Source of the DNA: an uncultured Verrucomicrobia subdivision 3 bacterium
GTDB taxonomy: Bacteria; Verrucomicrobiota; Verrucomicrobiia; Limisphaerales; UBA11358
DNA: 40,855 nt
Direction of reading: 5' to 3'
Assembly: GCA_903911825.1 (NCBI GenBank)
Contig: CAIWFB010000053.1
Coordinates: 1 to 40,855, forward strand
This document shows positions 7,633 through 16,174 of this stretch, one piece after another; the first letter of the stretch is position 1, and every line of letters starts with the position of its first letter. The notes beneath the pieces are model-generated. The model was not told where the DNA came from. It made no database searches and was given only the letters and a program-made list of their open reading frames with translations. The translations under genes were made by a program, and so were the position numbers.

Positions 7633-8823
7633 ATGAATTTCAGTTACGAAAATTTTCCGCAACGTCCCACGTGGACCGAGCTTGACCTCGGTGCCTTACG
7701 CCGCAATTTGCAACTCATTCGCGCCGACTTGCCGAGCCCGGTAAAATTACTCGCCGTTGTGAAAGACGAAGCTTACGGCCACGGCGCGCTGGACGTGGCG
7801 CGCATCGCACTTGAAGAAGGCGCGTGGGGCTTCGGCTTGAGCACGCTCGAAGAAGCGATGCACCTGCGCGAGGGCGGCCTCGCCGCGCCGTTGCTCCTGC
7901 TCGGCGAACGGCAGGAAGCCGAACTTGAATGGTGTGTAGCGCACAACCTGACCGTTTGCGTGAACGAACCGCACAGCATCCGCATCCTCGCCCGTATCGC
8001 ATCCAGCTTTGAAAAGCGCGTGCCGGTGCACCTGAAAATCAACACCGGCATGAGTCGCTACGGTGTGCGCTGGGACGAAGCGCTCCCGCTCGTGGAACAA
8101 ATTCTCGCTGAGAAATCCCTGCGGTTAGAAGGCGCGATGACGCATTTCGCACAGTCTGATGAAGTGGATAAAACCTTTGCTAACGTGCAGATCGCGCGCT
8201 TTGATGAAGTTATTCTCGCACTCGCGCAAAAAGGAATTTCTATTCCGCTCCAGCATCTTTGCAACAGCGGGGGCTTTCTAGACCTGCCGCACGCGCACCG
8301 AGATATGGTGCGCGTGGGGATTTTGCAACACGGAATTTTTCCCTCGCAAGTGTGTCGAAAAATCACGGGCATTGCCCCCGTGATGTCGGTGAAGGCACGC
8401 ATTGCCGCGATTCAAACCGTGAAGCCCGGCGAAAGCGTGGGCTACGCGATGCGCTATACGGCCACGAGCGAGCGGCGCATCGCCGTGCTACCCATCGGCT
8501 ACGGCGATGGTTTTCCGCGCGTGCGCAATGAAGGTTGCGCGCTCATCCACGGTCAACGCGCGCCGCTCGTTGGCGGCGTCGCAATGGATGCCATCACTGT
8601 GGACATCACCGACATTCCGCAAGCGCAACTATGGGATGAAGCCGTCGTCATGGGCAGACAAGGCGACGAAGAAATCACCGTGCGCGACCTCGCGCAGCTA
8701 AAAAACTCCGTGACCTACGATGTGCTGACGAACTGGCGGCTGCGGCTGCGGCGCAAAGTGGTGAACCACCAAAATAATTTTTGCTACGGATTGAACACCG
8801 ATCAAACATTGATTCAAAAATGA
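7633..8823 (+). CDS. alr: Alanine racemase
   Basis: A 396-residue fold-type III PLP racemase that interconverts L- and D-alanine. The PLP lysine is K44 in VVKDEAYGHG, and the second catalytic residue, Tyr, is Y271 in VGYAMRY. The C-terminal landmarks IAVLPIGYGDGFPR and GGVAMDAITVDIT are also present. The core ends around NWRLRLRRKVV. The last 19 residues are translated from a stretch forming one arm of an inverted repeat (8786-8844), so the gene appears to run into a dispersed spacer element that supplied its stop. Besides supplying D-Ala for wall synthesis, it could recycle D-Ala released by the LD-carboxypeptidase two genes upstream. No MurF domain is fused. Confidence 0.93.
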   Translation: MNFSYENFPQRPTWTELDLGALRRNLQLIRADLPSPVKLLAVVKDEAYGHGALDVARIALEEGAWGFGLSTLEEAMHLREGGLAAPLLLLGERQEAELEWCVAHNLTVCVNEPHSIRILARIASSFEKRVPVHLKINTGMSRYGVRWDEALPLVEQILAEKSLRLEGAMTHFAQSDEVDKTFANVQIARFDEVILALAQKGISIPLQHLCNSGGFLDLPHAHRDMVRVGILQHGIFPSQVCRKITGIAPVMSVKARIAAIQTVKPGESVGYAMRYTATSERRIAVLPIGYGDGFPRVRNEGCALIHGQRAPLVGGVAMDAITVDITDIPQAQLWDEAVVMGRQGDEEITVRDLAQLKNSVTYDVLTNWRLRLRRKVVNHQNNFCYGLNTDQTLIQK

Positions 8824-8844
8824 AATTATCCGTGTTTAATCCGT
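8786..8844. repeat. 17-bp inverted repeat spanning the 3' end of the racemase gene
   Basis: The left arm (8786-8802, ACGGATTGAACACCGAT) pairs with the right arm (8828-8844, ATCCGTGTTTAATCCGT) at 15 Watson-Crick positions plus one G-U, around a 25-base loop. The left arm lies inside the racemase coding region, and the right arm covers the possible GTG start at 8843. The ATCCGTGTTTAATCCGTGT wording resembles a spacer repeat I recall from Verrucomicrobia. There is no T-run, so it is not a classical terminator. Confidence 0.65.
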
Positions 8845-8869
8845 GTCCCATCCAAGGCTGATTAAAATT

Positions 8870-9670
8870 GTGAAACTACTTTTTTCCGAAGCCCAAGCGG
8901 ATTACGGCCGCTACCTGTATCCCTACGTCGTGTGGGCTTTGCCGGAAGCTGGTGAAGCGCCCGCCGATATTTTTAACGCTGGCTTTCTGCCTTCGGCGCG
9001 CGGGTTGGAACAATTTTATTTGTGCCGCCATTTGCGCGTGAGTCTGGCGCAGTTTAAGCCATCGTCGGAAAACCGCCGCATTCTGCGTAAGGGCGAAGGC
9101 CTCACGATGAAGCTGGTGCCGCGCACGGGTTTTGAGCTGACGCCCGCGCGCCAAGAATTTTGCCTCAAATACGCCGAGGCGCGCTACGGTGCGGGCGTGA
9201 TGCCGCCGGAACGATTGGAATTATTATTCAATTCACCGCTCGCCACCCATCTACTCGTCTTCACCGAGGCGGCTACGGGCGTGGAAGTTGGCGTGGCGCT
9301 GTTGTATTTGGAAGCGCCGCGCGTGGCGTTTTATCGCTACTCCTTTTTCGACCTGAACCATCCGAATCGCAGTCTTGGTTTATTTCTGATGACCACGGCA
9401 GTGAATTATTTTAAGGAACAGAAATTCACGCACCTTTATCTCGGCACCTGCTACTCAGAAAAAGCGCTCTACAAAACGCAGTTCGCGGGCGTAGAATTTT
9501 TCAACGGCTTTCGTTGGTCGCCTAATATGAACGAACTTAAATTCGCGTTGCGCCGCGACCCTAACGCGACCAGCCATTTGCTGGAAACGGTGGCCTATCG
9601 ACAGGAATTTTACGCTGGCGATTTGCAAAAAATCGCGAGCGCGAGCGCCTTCAACGTGACGTTGAAATAA
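8870..9670 (+). CDS. Aminoacyl-tRNA-protein transferase-like (ATE/GNAT-fold) protein
   Basis: A 266-residue protein resembling bacterial arginyl/leucyl-tRNA-protein transferases. Its N-terminal block is ADIFNAGFLPSARGLEQFYLCR, with a single Cys where the family usually has a CxxC. The GNAT-like C-terminal part has FYRYSFFDLNHPNRSLGLFL, then THLYLGTCYSEKALYKTQF, matching the family's SLG and YLG-x-YK blocks. These enzymes transfer an amino acid from tRNA to an N-terminus, and related folds build peptide bridges in the cell wall. The substrate here is unknown. I use the GTG at 8870, which has AAGG upstream; a GTG at 8843 would lie inside a hairpin arm. It is convergent with the epimerase gene, only 6 bp apart. 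Confidence 0.65.
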   Translation: MKLLFSEAQADYGRYLYPYVVWALPEAGEAPADIFNAGFLPSARGLEQFYLCRHLRVSLAQFKPSSENRRILRKGEGLTMKLVPRTGFELTPARQEFCLKYAEARYGAGVMPPERLELLFNSPLATHLLVFTEAATGVEVGVALLYLEAPRVAFYRYSFFDLNHPNRSLGLFLMTTAVNYFKEQKFTHLYLGTCYSEKALYKTQFAGVEFFNGFRWSPNMNELKFALRRDPNATSHLLETVAYRQEFYAGDLQKIASASAFNVTLK

Positions 9671-9676
9671 ATTCTC

Positions 9677-10720
9677 TCAGCCTTTCGGACTCACGCGCAG
9701 CCCGGTCTTTTCCTTGGCGCTGGCGAACGAAATAATTCCTTTTTCCGCTGTGGCTCCGAGGAATGGGTCGTTCGTCGTGAGCAGATTGCCATCAATGTCC
9801 AGATGGTCAGCGAGTTCGGCCAGATGCGCGGCGGCACTGATCAAGATACTCGTCTCAATCATACAACCGATCATCGTTTTCAGCCCGGCTTTGCGCGCGG
9901 CCTGCAACGTATCAAACGCCATGCTGATACCGCCGGTCTTCACCAGTTTGACGTTCACGCCGTGATAGCATTCCGCGCAGTGCGGGATGTCTTTGACGGT
10001 GTGGCAGGATTCATCCGCATAAAGTGGCAGCGGCGAACGCGCCTTAAGCCACACCAAATCCGCCACGCTCGTGGTGCGCGGCATGGGCTGCTCTACGAAT
10101 TGAATTTTGCCGTCCGTGGCGACGAGCCATTCCAGCATTTGCAACGCATGTTCCTTGGTTTTCCAACCTTCGTTCGCATCCACGCGCACGGGTTTTTCCG
10201 GCGCGACACTGCGGAGCGCCGCAAAATTTTCTTTGTCGCGCGGGTCACCGACTTTAAGTTTAATCACGGGATACGCCGCTGCATCTACAACTTTCCGGGC
10301 GACGATTTCTGGCGTATCAATGCCGATACTGAATGAGGTGACGTGCTGATTTTCGCGGAAGCCAAGACCGAGAAAATCGTAAATGGGTTTGCCGGCGTGT
10401 TTGGCTGCGCCATCTAACAAAGCGATGTTTAAAAGACACTTAGCGGCAAAGGGTATTCCGGGGAGTGATTCCAGATAATTCATGCTGCCCGCGATGTCGC
10501 TGAACGAAAGGCGCGAGGTATCGAGGCGCGTGCAAAATTCCAACACGCCGGCGACAGTTTCGCCGTATAAGCTGGAGGGCGGACATTCGCCCAAACCGCT
10601 GAGGCCAGACGCGTCCGTGAGTTTCGCGATGACGACATTGTGCGTGCCGGAACCTTTGCTGCTGGCGATTTTCCACGGGTTCGCGAGCAACAACTGACAA
10701 GGATATGCTTCCACCTTCAT
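9677..10720 (-). CDS. Dipeptide epimerase, enolase superfamily (L-Ala-D/L-Glu epimerase type)
   Basis: A 347-residue member of the muconate-lactonizing subgroup. Catalytic lysines are K156 in the KLK motif (154-156) and K261 in VKLVKTGG. Metal ligands are D181 (RVDANEGW), E210 (FVEQPMP) and D236 (YADES). A C-terminal DxD (D308, D310 in HLDIDGN) is the feature that binds the dipeptide amino group in Ala-Glu epimerases and separates them from muconate and succinylbenzoate enzymes. In peptidoglycan recycling the enzyme turns L-Ala-D-Glu into L-Ala-L-Glu so that it can be hydrolysed. With LdcA and amidase genes nearby this role is likely; other dipeptide preferences exist in the family. It is transcribed leftward, with 88 bp to the divergent beta-lactamase-fold gene. 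Confidence 0.88.
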   Translation of the reverse strand: MKVEAYPCQLLLANPWKIASSKGSGTHNVVIAKLTDASGLSGLGECPPSSLYGETVAGVLEFCTRLDTSRLSFSDIAGSMNYLESLPGIPFAAKCLLNIALLDGAAKHAGKPIYDFLGLGFRENQHVTSFSIGIDTPEIVARKVVDAAAYPVIKLKVGDPRDKENFAALRSVAPEKPVRVDANEGWKTKEHALQMLEWLVATDGKIQFVEQPMPRTTSVADLVWLKARSPLPLYADESCHTVKDIPHCAECYHGVNVKLVKTGGISMAFDTLQAARKAGLKTMIGCMIETSILISAAAHLAELADHLDIDGNLLTTNDPFLGATAEKGIISFASAKEKTGLRVSPKG

Positions 10721-10808
10721 GCGGCGATTGAAGTAAAAATCCGGGCGTTTGGCAACAGCTTTGAATTCCCGCTGTCCTTCTCATGTGGTTTTTGTAGCAT
10801 CAAAACGC

Positions 10809-11651
10809 ATGGTGAATCTGTCAAAAATTGTGAACGAATCCGTCGTGGCCACGCTGGAAAAGTTTGCCGCTGCCAAGCTGGGCGCGGAGGAAGTTGCGGT
10901 GACACTGATGGCTTTGGACCAACCTTCCGCTACCGCGAACTATCGGGGCGACGCCCCGATTTATCCGGCCAGCGTGGTGAAATTATTTTACCTCGTCGCG
11001 GCGCATCAGTGGTTGGCGAACGGACAGATTTCTGATTCAGCCGAATTGCGCCGCGCTCTGCACGACATGATCGTGGCTTCAGGAAACGAAGCTACGGCTT
11101 ATGTTTTAGACGTGCTGACCGGAACTACGAGCGGGCCGGAGTTGCCGCTGAAAGAATTGGCACAATGGCACGAGCAGCGAAATGCGGTGAATCGCTATTT
11201 TCACACGCGCGGCTTTCCTGAAATCAATGCCAACCGCAAAACGTGGCATGACGGGCCGTATGGTCGCGATCGACAAGCCGTGGATACGTTTGTGCCGGCG
11301 CGAAATATTTTGACCACGAACGCGACGGCGCGGTTGCTGGCAGAAATTGCGCAGGGAACTTGTGTCTCTCCTGATCACTCCTCGCAGATGTTGGAATTGT
11401 TGCACCGCAATTTTACCGATCCGCATCGCGCGGATCCGCAGGCGTGTGATTTTATCGGCGCGGCGTTGCCGTCCACGGCGCGTCTGTGGTCGAAAGCCGG
11501 TTACATGAGCGTGGCGCGACATGACGCAGCCATCATTCAATTGGCCGACGGTAGAAAATTTATCCTGGTCATCTTCACGGAAAAGCATTCGGACGAAAAA
11601 GGCATCATCCCCGATCTGGCGGCGCGGATTTTAGCCGGCTTAAATACTTAG
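10809..11651 (+). CDS. Serine hydrolase with class A beta-lactamase fold
   Basis: 280 residues from the ATG at 10809; the frame is open further upstream. The three active-site elements of the serine beta-lactamase/PBP group are present: SVVK (S55, K58), SGN (S91-N93, equivalent to SDN) and KAG (K229-G231, equivalent to KTG). I see no signal peptide, and the Glu of the usual omega loop is not obvious. A wall-peptide or ester hydrolase is therefore at least as likely as a resistance enzyme. It lies between the epimerase and the AraC regulator, amid genes for wall peptide handling. Its stop shares a TTAG with the convergent AraC gene, the same arrangement seen at 3848-3851. Confidence 0.75.
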   Translation: MVNLSKIVNESVVATLEKFAAAKLGAEEVAVTLMALDQPSATANYRGDAPIYPASVVKLFYLVAAHQWLANGQISDSAELRRALHDMIVASGNEATAYVLDVLTGTTSGPELPLKELAQWHEQRNAVNRYFHTRGFPEINANRKTWHDGPYGRDRQAVDTFVPARNILTTNATARLLAEIAQGTCVSPDHSSQMLELLHRNFTDPHRADPQACDFIGAALPSTARLWSKAGYMSVARHDAAIIQLADGRKFILVIFTEKHSDEKGIIPDLAARILAGLNT

Positions 11652-12505
11652 GCGGCGCGCGGCGTTTTTTGGCGATACGCCATCGGCGTGGACTTCGTGA
11701 CTTTCTTGAAGACGTGGCAAAAATACGGTGTGTCGTGATAGCCGCAGCGCGCGGCGATGTCGTCCAATTTTAGATTGTAACTGCGCAGCAGATGCTTGGC
11801 CCGATCCACGCGCACGTGCGTGAGGTAACTGCTGAAAGTCATTCGCCCATGCGTTTGGAACAGGCGCGATAAGTGGTTGGGCGTGATGCCGAATTGTTCC
11901 GCCACGGAATCGCGGGTGATTTCGTATTGGTAATGGCTCTGCAAAAACACGCGAATATCTTCGAGCAAATTTTGCGCGCGACTGGCGGGCTGGGCGAGCG
12001 GCTGGCAAAGGATGTCTTCCACACAACGCACGAGTGCACGCGTCAGTTCAGCAGCGGCTCCGGCGGGGTTGGTGTTGGCGGGCAATTCACCCAGCGCGTT
12101 CAAGATGTGCGGCACTGGGCCGGTAAGCGGGCGGGTCAGGGAAAATTTCTTAGCGTCCAACTGCGGATAATTTTTTGAGCGAGCGGAAACGAGGTTGATG
12201 CCGAGCTGAGTGCGTCCGAAAAAAATGCTCAACAATTCCAGTCCCGGTTGCCATTCGGGCAGATTCCAACAATTCGGCGGGGCGAACAGCGCCATGCCCG
12301 GTTGCAGTGTGACATGCTGGATTTCGCCGTTGCTTTCGATCTGGTTGCGATACATCCCGTGTAGCGGCACTTCGAGGCGGGGAAAATTGACGACGTGACT
12401 GAAAAGGGGCGGGTTCACCCGGCGGCCGCACATGAAAACTTTGCTGATGGGGCTGCGCTGCATCGGGCGCGCGGGCCACCATTCAGGATTAGTCGGAAGA
12501 TTCAT
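11648..12505 (-). CDS. AraC-family transcriptional regulator
   Basis: A 285-residue regulator. Residues about 30-165 look like a cupin sensing domain (HVVNFPRLEVPLHGMY, LQPGMALFAPPNCWNLPEW), and about 185-280 hold two helix-turn-helix units. The first includes DSVAEQFGITPNHLSRLFQ, and the second ends in the family signature DIAARCGYHDTPYFCHVFKK. It is divergent from the MFS/GH20/NagB operon across 236 bp, so it probably controls that operon in response to a sugar, and perhaps itself. This follows from position and family, not from a recognised operator. Confidence 0.9.
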   Translation of the reverse strand: MNLPTNPEWWPARPMQRSPISKVFMCGRRVNPPLFSHVVNFPRLEVPLHGMYRNQIESNGEIQHVTLQPGMALFAPPNCWNLPEWQPGLELLSIFFGRTQLGINLVSARSKNYPQLDAKKFSLTRPLTGPVPHILNALGELPANTNPAGAAAELTRALVRCVEDILCQPLAQPASRAQNLLEDIRVFLQSHYQYEITRDSVAEQFGITPNHLSRLFQTHGRMTFSSYLTHVRVDRAKHLLRSYNLKLDDIAARCGYHDTPYFCHVFKKVTKSTPMAYRQKTPRAA

Positions 12506-12741
12506 GCCGTTTCTTCTTATATGTTACAAAAATTCAACAAAAGCCACATATTTTATCTTTTTAATCCGCGCCTAAACGCATAGAAATCATGCCGCCAGAA
12601 TCGCTTACAAGAACAAGGTGGCGATGGGTGATCATGCGAGGTGTCAAAGCCTTGAACGCATCGCACCACAATTCTGGCTAAACTAGGAAACCAATTTCAA
12701 ACTCTGCGGGCGGATGACTGGGGCACGTTACAAACGTTAAA
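12506..12741. promoter_or_regulatory. Divergent control region between araC-type gene and sugar operon
   Basis: This 236-bp gap must hold the promoters of both flanking genes. The left third is AT-rich. Just before the MFS start there is an ACGTT-ACAA-ACGTT direct repeat (12726-12739). I could not assign convincing -35/-10 pairs or an AraC half-site pair. A single TGGCGAT at 12619 lacks the partner arm seen in the right-hand regulon. Confidence 0.45.
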
Positions 12742-14529
12742 ATGAAGGTAGGCAATTCCAACGCACCAGCGGCGTGCAGCAACGTCAGTTACAATCGCTT
12801 CCTGCTGCTCGTGGCGGGTTTCGGCGGACTCCTCTTCGGCATTGATGTCGGCATCATTTCCGGCGCGCTGCCGTATCTGGAAGCGACGTCGCATCTGACT
12901 GCGGGACAACTTTCCTTCATCGTCGCCGCCGTGCTGTTGGGCAGCATCATCTCCACTTTATTCGCCGGTTCGTTGGCCGACTTATTTGGGCGCAAGACGA
13001 TGATGACGTTGAGCGGTGTTTTGTTTGTGGCCAGCGTGCCAATCATCGCGTTATCGCACGGCTACGGCGGGTTGATTCTGGGGCGTTTGTTGCAGGGCAT
13101 CAGCGGAGGCTTGGTGGCCGTGGCGGTGCCGTTGTATCTCGCGGAATGTCTTTCGGCTTCAGATCGCGGCAAGGGCACGGGGATTTTCCAATGGCTCCTC
13201 ACGCTCGGCATCGTCGCGGCCGCAATCATCGGTTTTTATTGGAGCGGTCGTGTCGAAGAAGTCGCCAAGTTGGGCGACGCGGACAAGCTTTTCGCCTTCA
13301 AAGACACGGCGTGGCGCAGCATTTTTTGGGTGTCGTTGCCGCCGGGAATCCTCTTCGTCTTCGGCAGCTTCATGGTCGCGGAATCGCCGCGCTGGTTGTT
13401 TCGCCAAGGCAAAAAAGATGCGGCGCTTAAAGCCTTGTTGCGGTCGCGTTCCGAAGCGCAGGCGAAGCTAGAATTACAGGAGATGGAAGATTTAGCCGCG
13501 ACGGAGAAAGTTCATTCCACCGCTGCCGGTAAAGCGCGCGAATCGTTGCTGCAACGCAAATACGCCATTCCCTTCGTGCTGGCATGCATCATTCTCGCGT
13601 GCAATCAGGCCACGGGCGTGAATTCCATTATTGGCTACAACGCCACGATTTTGATTCAGGCGGGCTTAAGCGATAAGCAAGCGCACCTGGGCTACGTCGT
13701 GCTCACGGTCGTGAATTTTCTCATGACGATTGCGGCGATCGCATTGGTGGATCGCAAGGGACGGAAATTTCTGCTCTCGCTCGGTAGCGCAGGCGTCATC
13801 GTTTCGCTGCTGTGCGTGGGCGTAATTTTTCACCAAACGGAAAAGCAGCGCGTGGATGTGAAAGATGCGGTGCAAACTCTGGTCATTTCCTCCAATCAAA
13901 CCGCAGTGGTGGAATTCAATGCCGCCACGGCCGAAAAACTTTTACCCGGAGCAACGGGAGCCGCCACCACCCAACCCAAAACCCTCGTCGTGATTTATTC
14001 CTACGGCGATTTCAGCGCGGCCACCAAAGTGGTGCGCTCCGATGACCTCGGCGCAAAGCTCACCATCGCTCGCGATAGTTGCGTGCCCGCGACCAAGGTG
14101 GCCGCGTTCTTCAAAAATCCCTTCGCCGATCTGGAAAAATCGCGCACCGCGCCGTTGAAGATTGAGCACGCCCTCATCACCCCGGTGCCTTCCACGCAAA
14201 CCGGTTGGCTCACGGCAATTTTAATTTACTGTTTCATGGCGTCCTTCGCCGTCGGCCCCGGCGTATGCGTGTGGCTGGCGTTGTCCGAGCTAATGCCCAC
14301 GCGCATTCGATCCAACGGCATGAGTATCGCGCTCTTCATCAATCACGCCATCTCCACGACCATCGCGGCAACGTTCCTGCCGACCGTGGGCCAATACGGC
14401 TACTCCACGATGTTCTTCATTTTCGCCGGCTGCACGGTGGTTTATTTCGTGACGGCGTTTTTCTTCCTACCGGAAACCAAAGGCAAAACATTGGAAGAAA
14501 TCGAAGCGCACTTTGAAGGTAAAAAATGA
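12742..14529 (+). CDS. MFS sugar porter (SP family) with a large extra loop
   Basis: A 595-residue major facilitator of the XylE/GLUT-like sugar porter family, expected to import a monosaccharide, here probably N-acetylglucosamine or a related sugar. Signatures are GGLLFGIDVGIISGALPYL in TM1, GRKTMM after TM2, GRLLQGISGG, ESPRWLF after TM6 and NQATGVNSIIGYNA in TM7. Residues about 364-487 are an insertion between two C-terminal transmembrane segments. It is hydrophilic, has no family motif I recognise and lies where a short loop is normal. That makes the protein longer than the usual 450-500 residues. Topology predicts the insert is periplasmic. The stop overlaps the GH20 start as ATGA, so the two genes are probably translationally coupled. 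Confidence 0.9.
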   Translation: MKVGNSNAPAACSNVSYNRFLLLVAGFGGLLFGIDVGIISGALPYLEATSHLTAGQLSFIVAAVLLGSIISTLFAGSLADLFGRKTMMTLSGVLFVASVPIIALSHGYGGLILGRLLQGISGGLVAVAVPLYLAECLSASDRGKGTGIFQWLLTLGIVAAAIIGFYWSGRVEEVAKLGDADKLFAFKDTAWRSIFWVSLPPGILFVFGSFMVAESPRWLFRQGKKDAALKALLRSRSEAQAKLELQEMEDLAATEKVHSTAAGKARESLLQRKYAIPFVLACIILACNQATGVNSIIGYNATILIQAGLSDKQAHLGYVVLTVVNFLMTIAAIALVDRKGRKFLLSLGSAGVIVSLLCVGVIFHQTEKQRVDVKDAVQTLVISSNQTAVVEFNAATAEKLLPGATGAATTQPKTLVVIYSYGDFSAATKVVRSDDLGAKLTIARDSCVPATKVAAFFKNPFADLEKSRTAPLKIEHALITPVPSTQTGWLTAILIYCFMASFAVGPGVCVWLALSELMPTRIRSNGMSIALFINHAISTTIAATFLPTVGQYGYSTMFFIFAGCTVVYFVTAFFFLPETKGKTLEEIEAHFEGKK

Positions 14530-16160
14530 AACGAGTTTTAAATTTTTTTTTGTTCGCCGCATTTTTGTTCGTGAATTACGCCGCTGCGCTAGCCGCCAAC
14601 CTCGCGCCCATCATTCCCGCGCCGCTCAAGGTGGAAGTGGGCGAAGGCGTTTTTGTCCTCACGGCAAAGTGCCGGATCATCGCCGATGTGGAATCAAAGC
14701 CGGTGGCCAAATTACTCGCCGCCCGCTTGAAAACGGCGACGGGCTTCTCCTTAAAAATTAAGTCGGCCAACATCGAGCCGCTGGCGGGCGACATTGTGCT
14801 CACCACGGAAAACTCTAATATCCGTTTGGGCGCAGAAGGCTATCAATTGGCGGTCACCCCGCGCGGGGTCGTCATTCGCGCGACCATTGGAGCGGGGATT
14901 TTTTATGGCAGCCAGTCATTGATGCAACTGTTGCCGCCGGAAATTTTTTCGACCAAACCGGTCGCCGGGATGACGTGGAAAATTCCCTGTGTGGAGATTT
15001 TTGATGAACCGCGTTTTCCCTGGCGCGGCTTCATGCTCGACGTGAGCCGCCATTTTTTCACGGTCACGGAAGTGAAGCAGGTGTTAGATCTGATGGCGCT
15101 CTACAAAATGAATACGTTCCACTGGCATCTCGTCGATGACCAAGGCTGGCGCATTCAGATCAAAAAATATCCCAAGCTCACCAGCGTCGGCGCATGGCGT
15201 GATGGCATCGGTTTCGGGCTTGATCCCAAAACGGCCACGGCCTACGACCGCGCTGGACGTTACGGCGGATTCTACACGCAGAAACAGATTCGCGAAGTCG
15301 TCGCCTACGCTGCCGAGCGGCAAATCACGGTGGTTCCCGAAATTGAAATGCCCGGCCATTCTTCGGCGGCGCTCGCGGCATATCCGCAGTTCGGCTGTCC
15401 CGGTGTAAAATTTTCCATACCCACGAAAGGCGGCGTTTACACCGGAGTTTATTGCGCGGCGAACGAGGGAACTTTTCAGTTCCTCGAAGATGTTTTAGCC
15501 GAAGTCGCGCCGCTATTTCCCGGAAAATATATCCACATCGGCGGCGATGAAGTCGTAAAATCTAATTGGAACGCCTGCGCGAATTGTCAGTCGCTCATCC
15601 AATCCGAGAACCTGAAAAACGCGCACGGGTTGCAAAGTTATTTCATCCAGCGCATCGAAAAAATCGTGAGTGCGGAAGGCAAAAGCCTCATCGGTTGGAG
15701 CGAAATCCGCGAAGGCGGGCTGGCCTCAAGCGCGGCGTTGATGGATTGGATCGGCGGCGGCGCAGAGTCGGCAGCGAGCGGGCATGATGTCGTGATGACG
15801 CCGACGAAGTTTTGTTATTTCGACCACTACCAATCGACGAATCGCGCGGCGGAACCAAAAGCTATCGGCGGTTTTCTATCTTTGGAGAAAGTGTATCAAT
15901 TTGAACCCGTGCCCGAAAAACTCGCGCCGGAATTTCACTCGCACGTGCTCGGCGGTCAGGGCAATCTCTGGACGGAATATGTGCCCAACTTGCGCCAAGT
16001 GGAATACATGATGTTCCCGCGTCTCGGCGCGCTGGCGGAAGTGGATTGGTCGCCAAAGGCCGCGCGCGATTGGGAAGATTTTAAGTCGCGAACTTTGTTA
16101 AATGAGCAAAGGCTCAATGCGCTCGGGGTCAAATATCGTCCGTTGTCCAAGCCTGAATGA
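14526..16160 (+). CDS. Secreted GH20 beta-N-acetylhexosaminidase
   Basis: A 544-residue exported enzyme with a signal peptide (residues 1-24, ending AALAAN). A GH20b-type domain spans about 30-150 and the GH20 TIM barrel about 160-500. It removes terminal beta-linked GlcNAc (or GalNAc) from chitin, glycan or peptidoglycan fragments by substrate-assisted catalysis. The catalytic pair is D341-E342 in HIGGDEV. Other family blocks are RGFMLDVSRHF, NTFHWHLVDDQGWR and VPEIEMPGH. It follows the transporter with an ATGA overlap and precedes the sugar kinase, so its product probably feeds the same operon. Confidence 0.93.
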   Translation: MKRVLNFFLFAAFLFVNYAAALAANLAPIIPAPLKVEVGEGVFVLTAKCRIIADVESKPVAKLLAARLKTATGFSLKIKSANIEPLAGDIVLTTENSNIRLGAEGYQLAVTPRGVVIRATIGAGIFYGSQSLMQLLPPEIFSTKPVAGMTWKIPCVEIFDEPRFPWRGFMLDVSRHFFTVTEVKQVLDLMALYKMNTFHWHLVDDQGWRIQIKKYPKLTSVGAWRDGIGFGLDPKTATAYDRAGRYGGFYTQKQIREVVAYAAERQITVVPEIEMPGHSSAALAAYPQFGCPGVKFSIPTKGGVYTGVYCAANEGTFQFLEDVLAEVAPLFPGKYIHIGGDEVVKSNWNACANCQSLIQSENLKNAHGLQSYFIQRIEKIVSAEGKSLIGWSEIREGGLASSAALMDWIGGGAESAASGHDVVMTPTKFCYFDHYQSTNRAAEPKAIGGFLSLEKVYQFEPVPEKLAPEFHSHVLGGQGNLWTEYVPNLRQVEYMMFPRLGALAEVDWSPKAARDWEDFKSRTLLNEQRLNALGVKYRPLSKPE

Positions 16161-16174
16161 AGGAGTTTGATGCC

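Noticed and set aside
10809-11651. Antibiotic-resistance beta-lactamase
   Set aside because: The active-site motifs fit the fold, but no signal peptide or omega-loop Glu is evident and the context is wall-peptide metabolism.
12619-12625. TGGCGAT in the AraC-MFS spacer as a sixth operator
   Set aside because: The left arm is absent four bases upstream and no -10-like hexamer follows at 21-22 nt.
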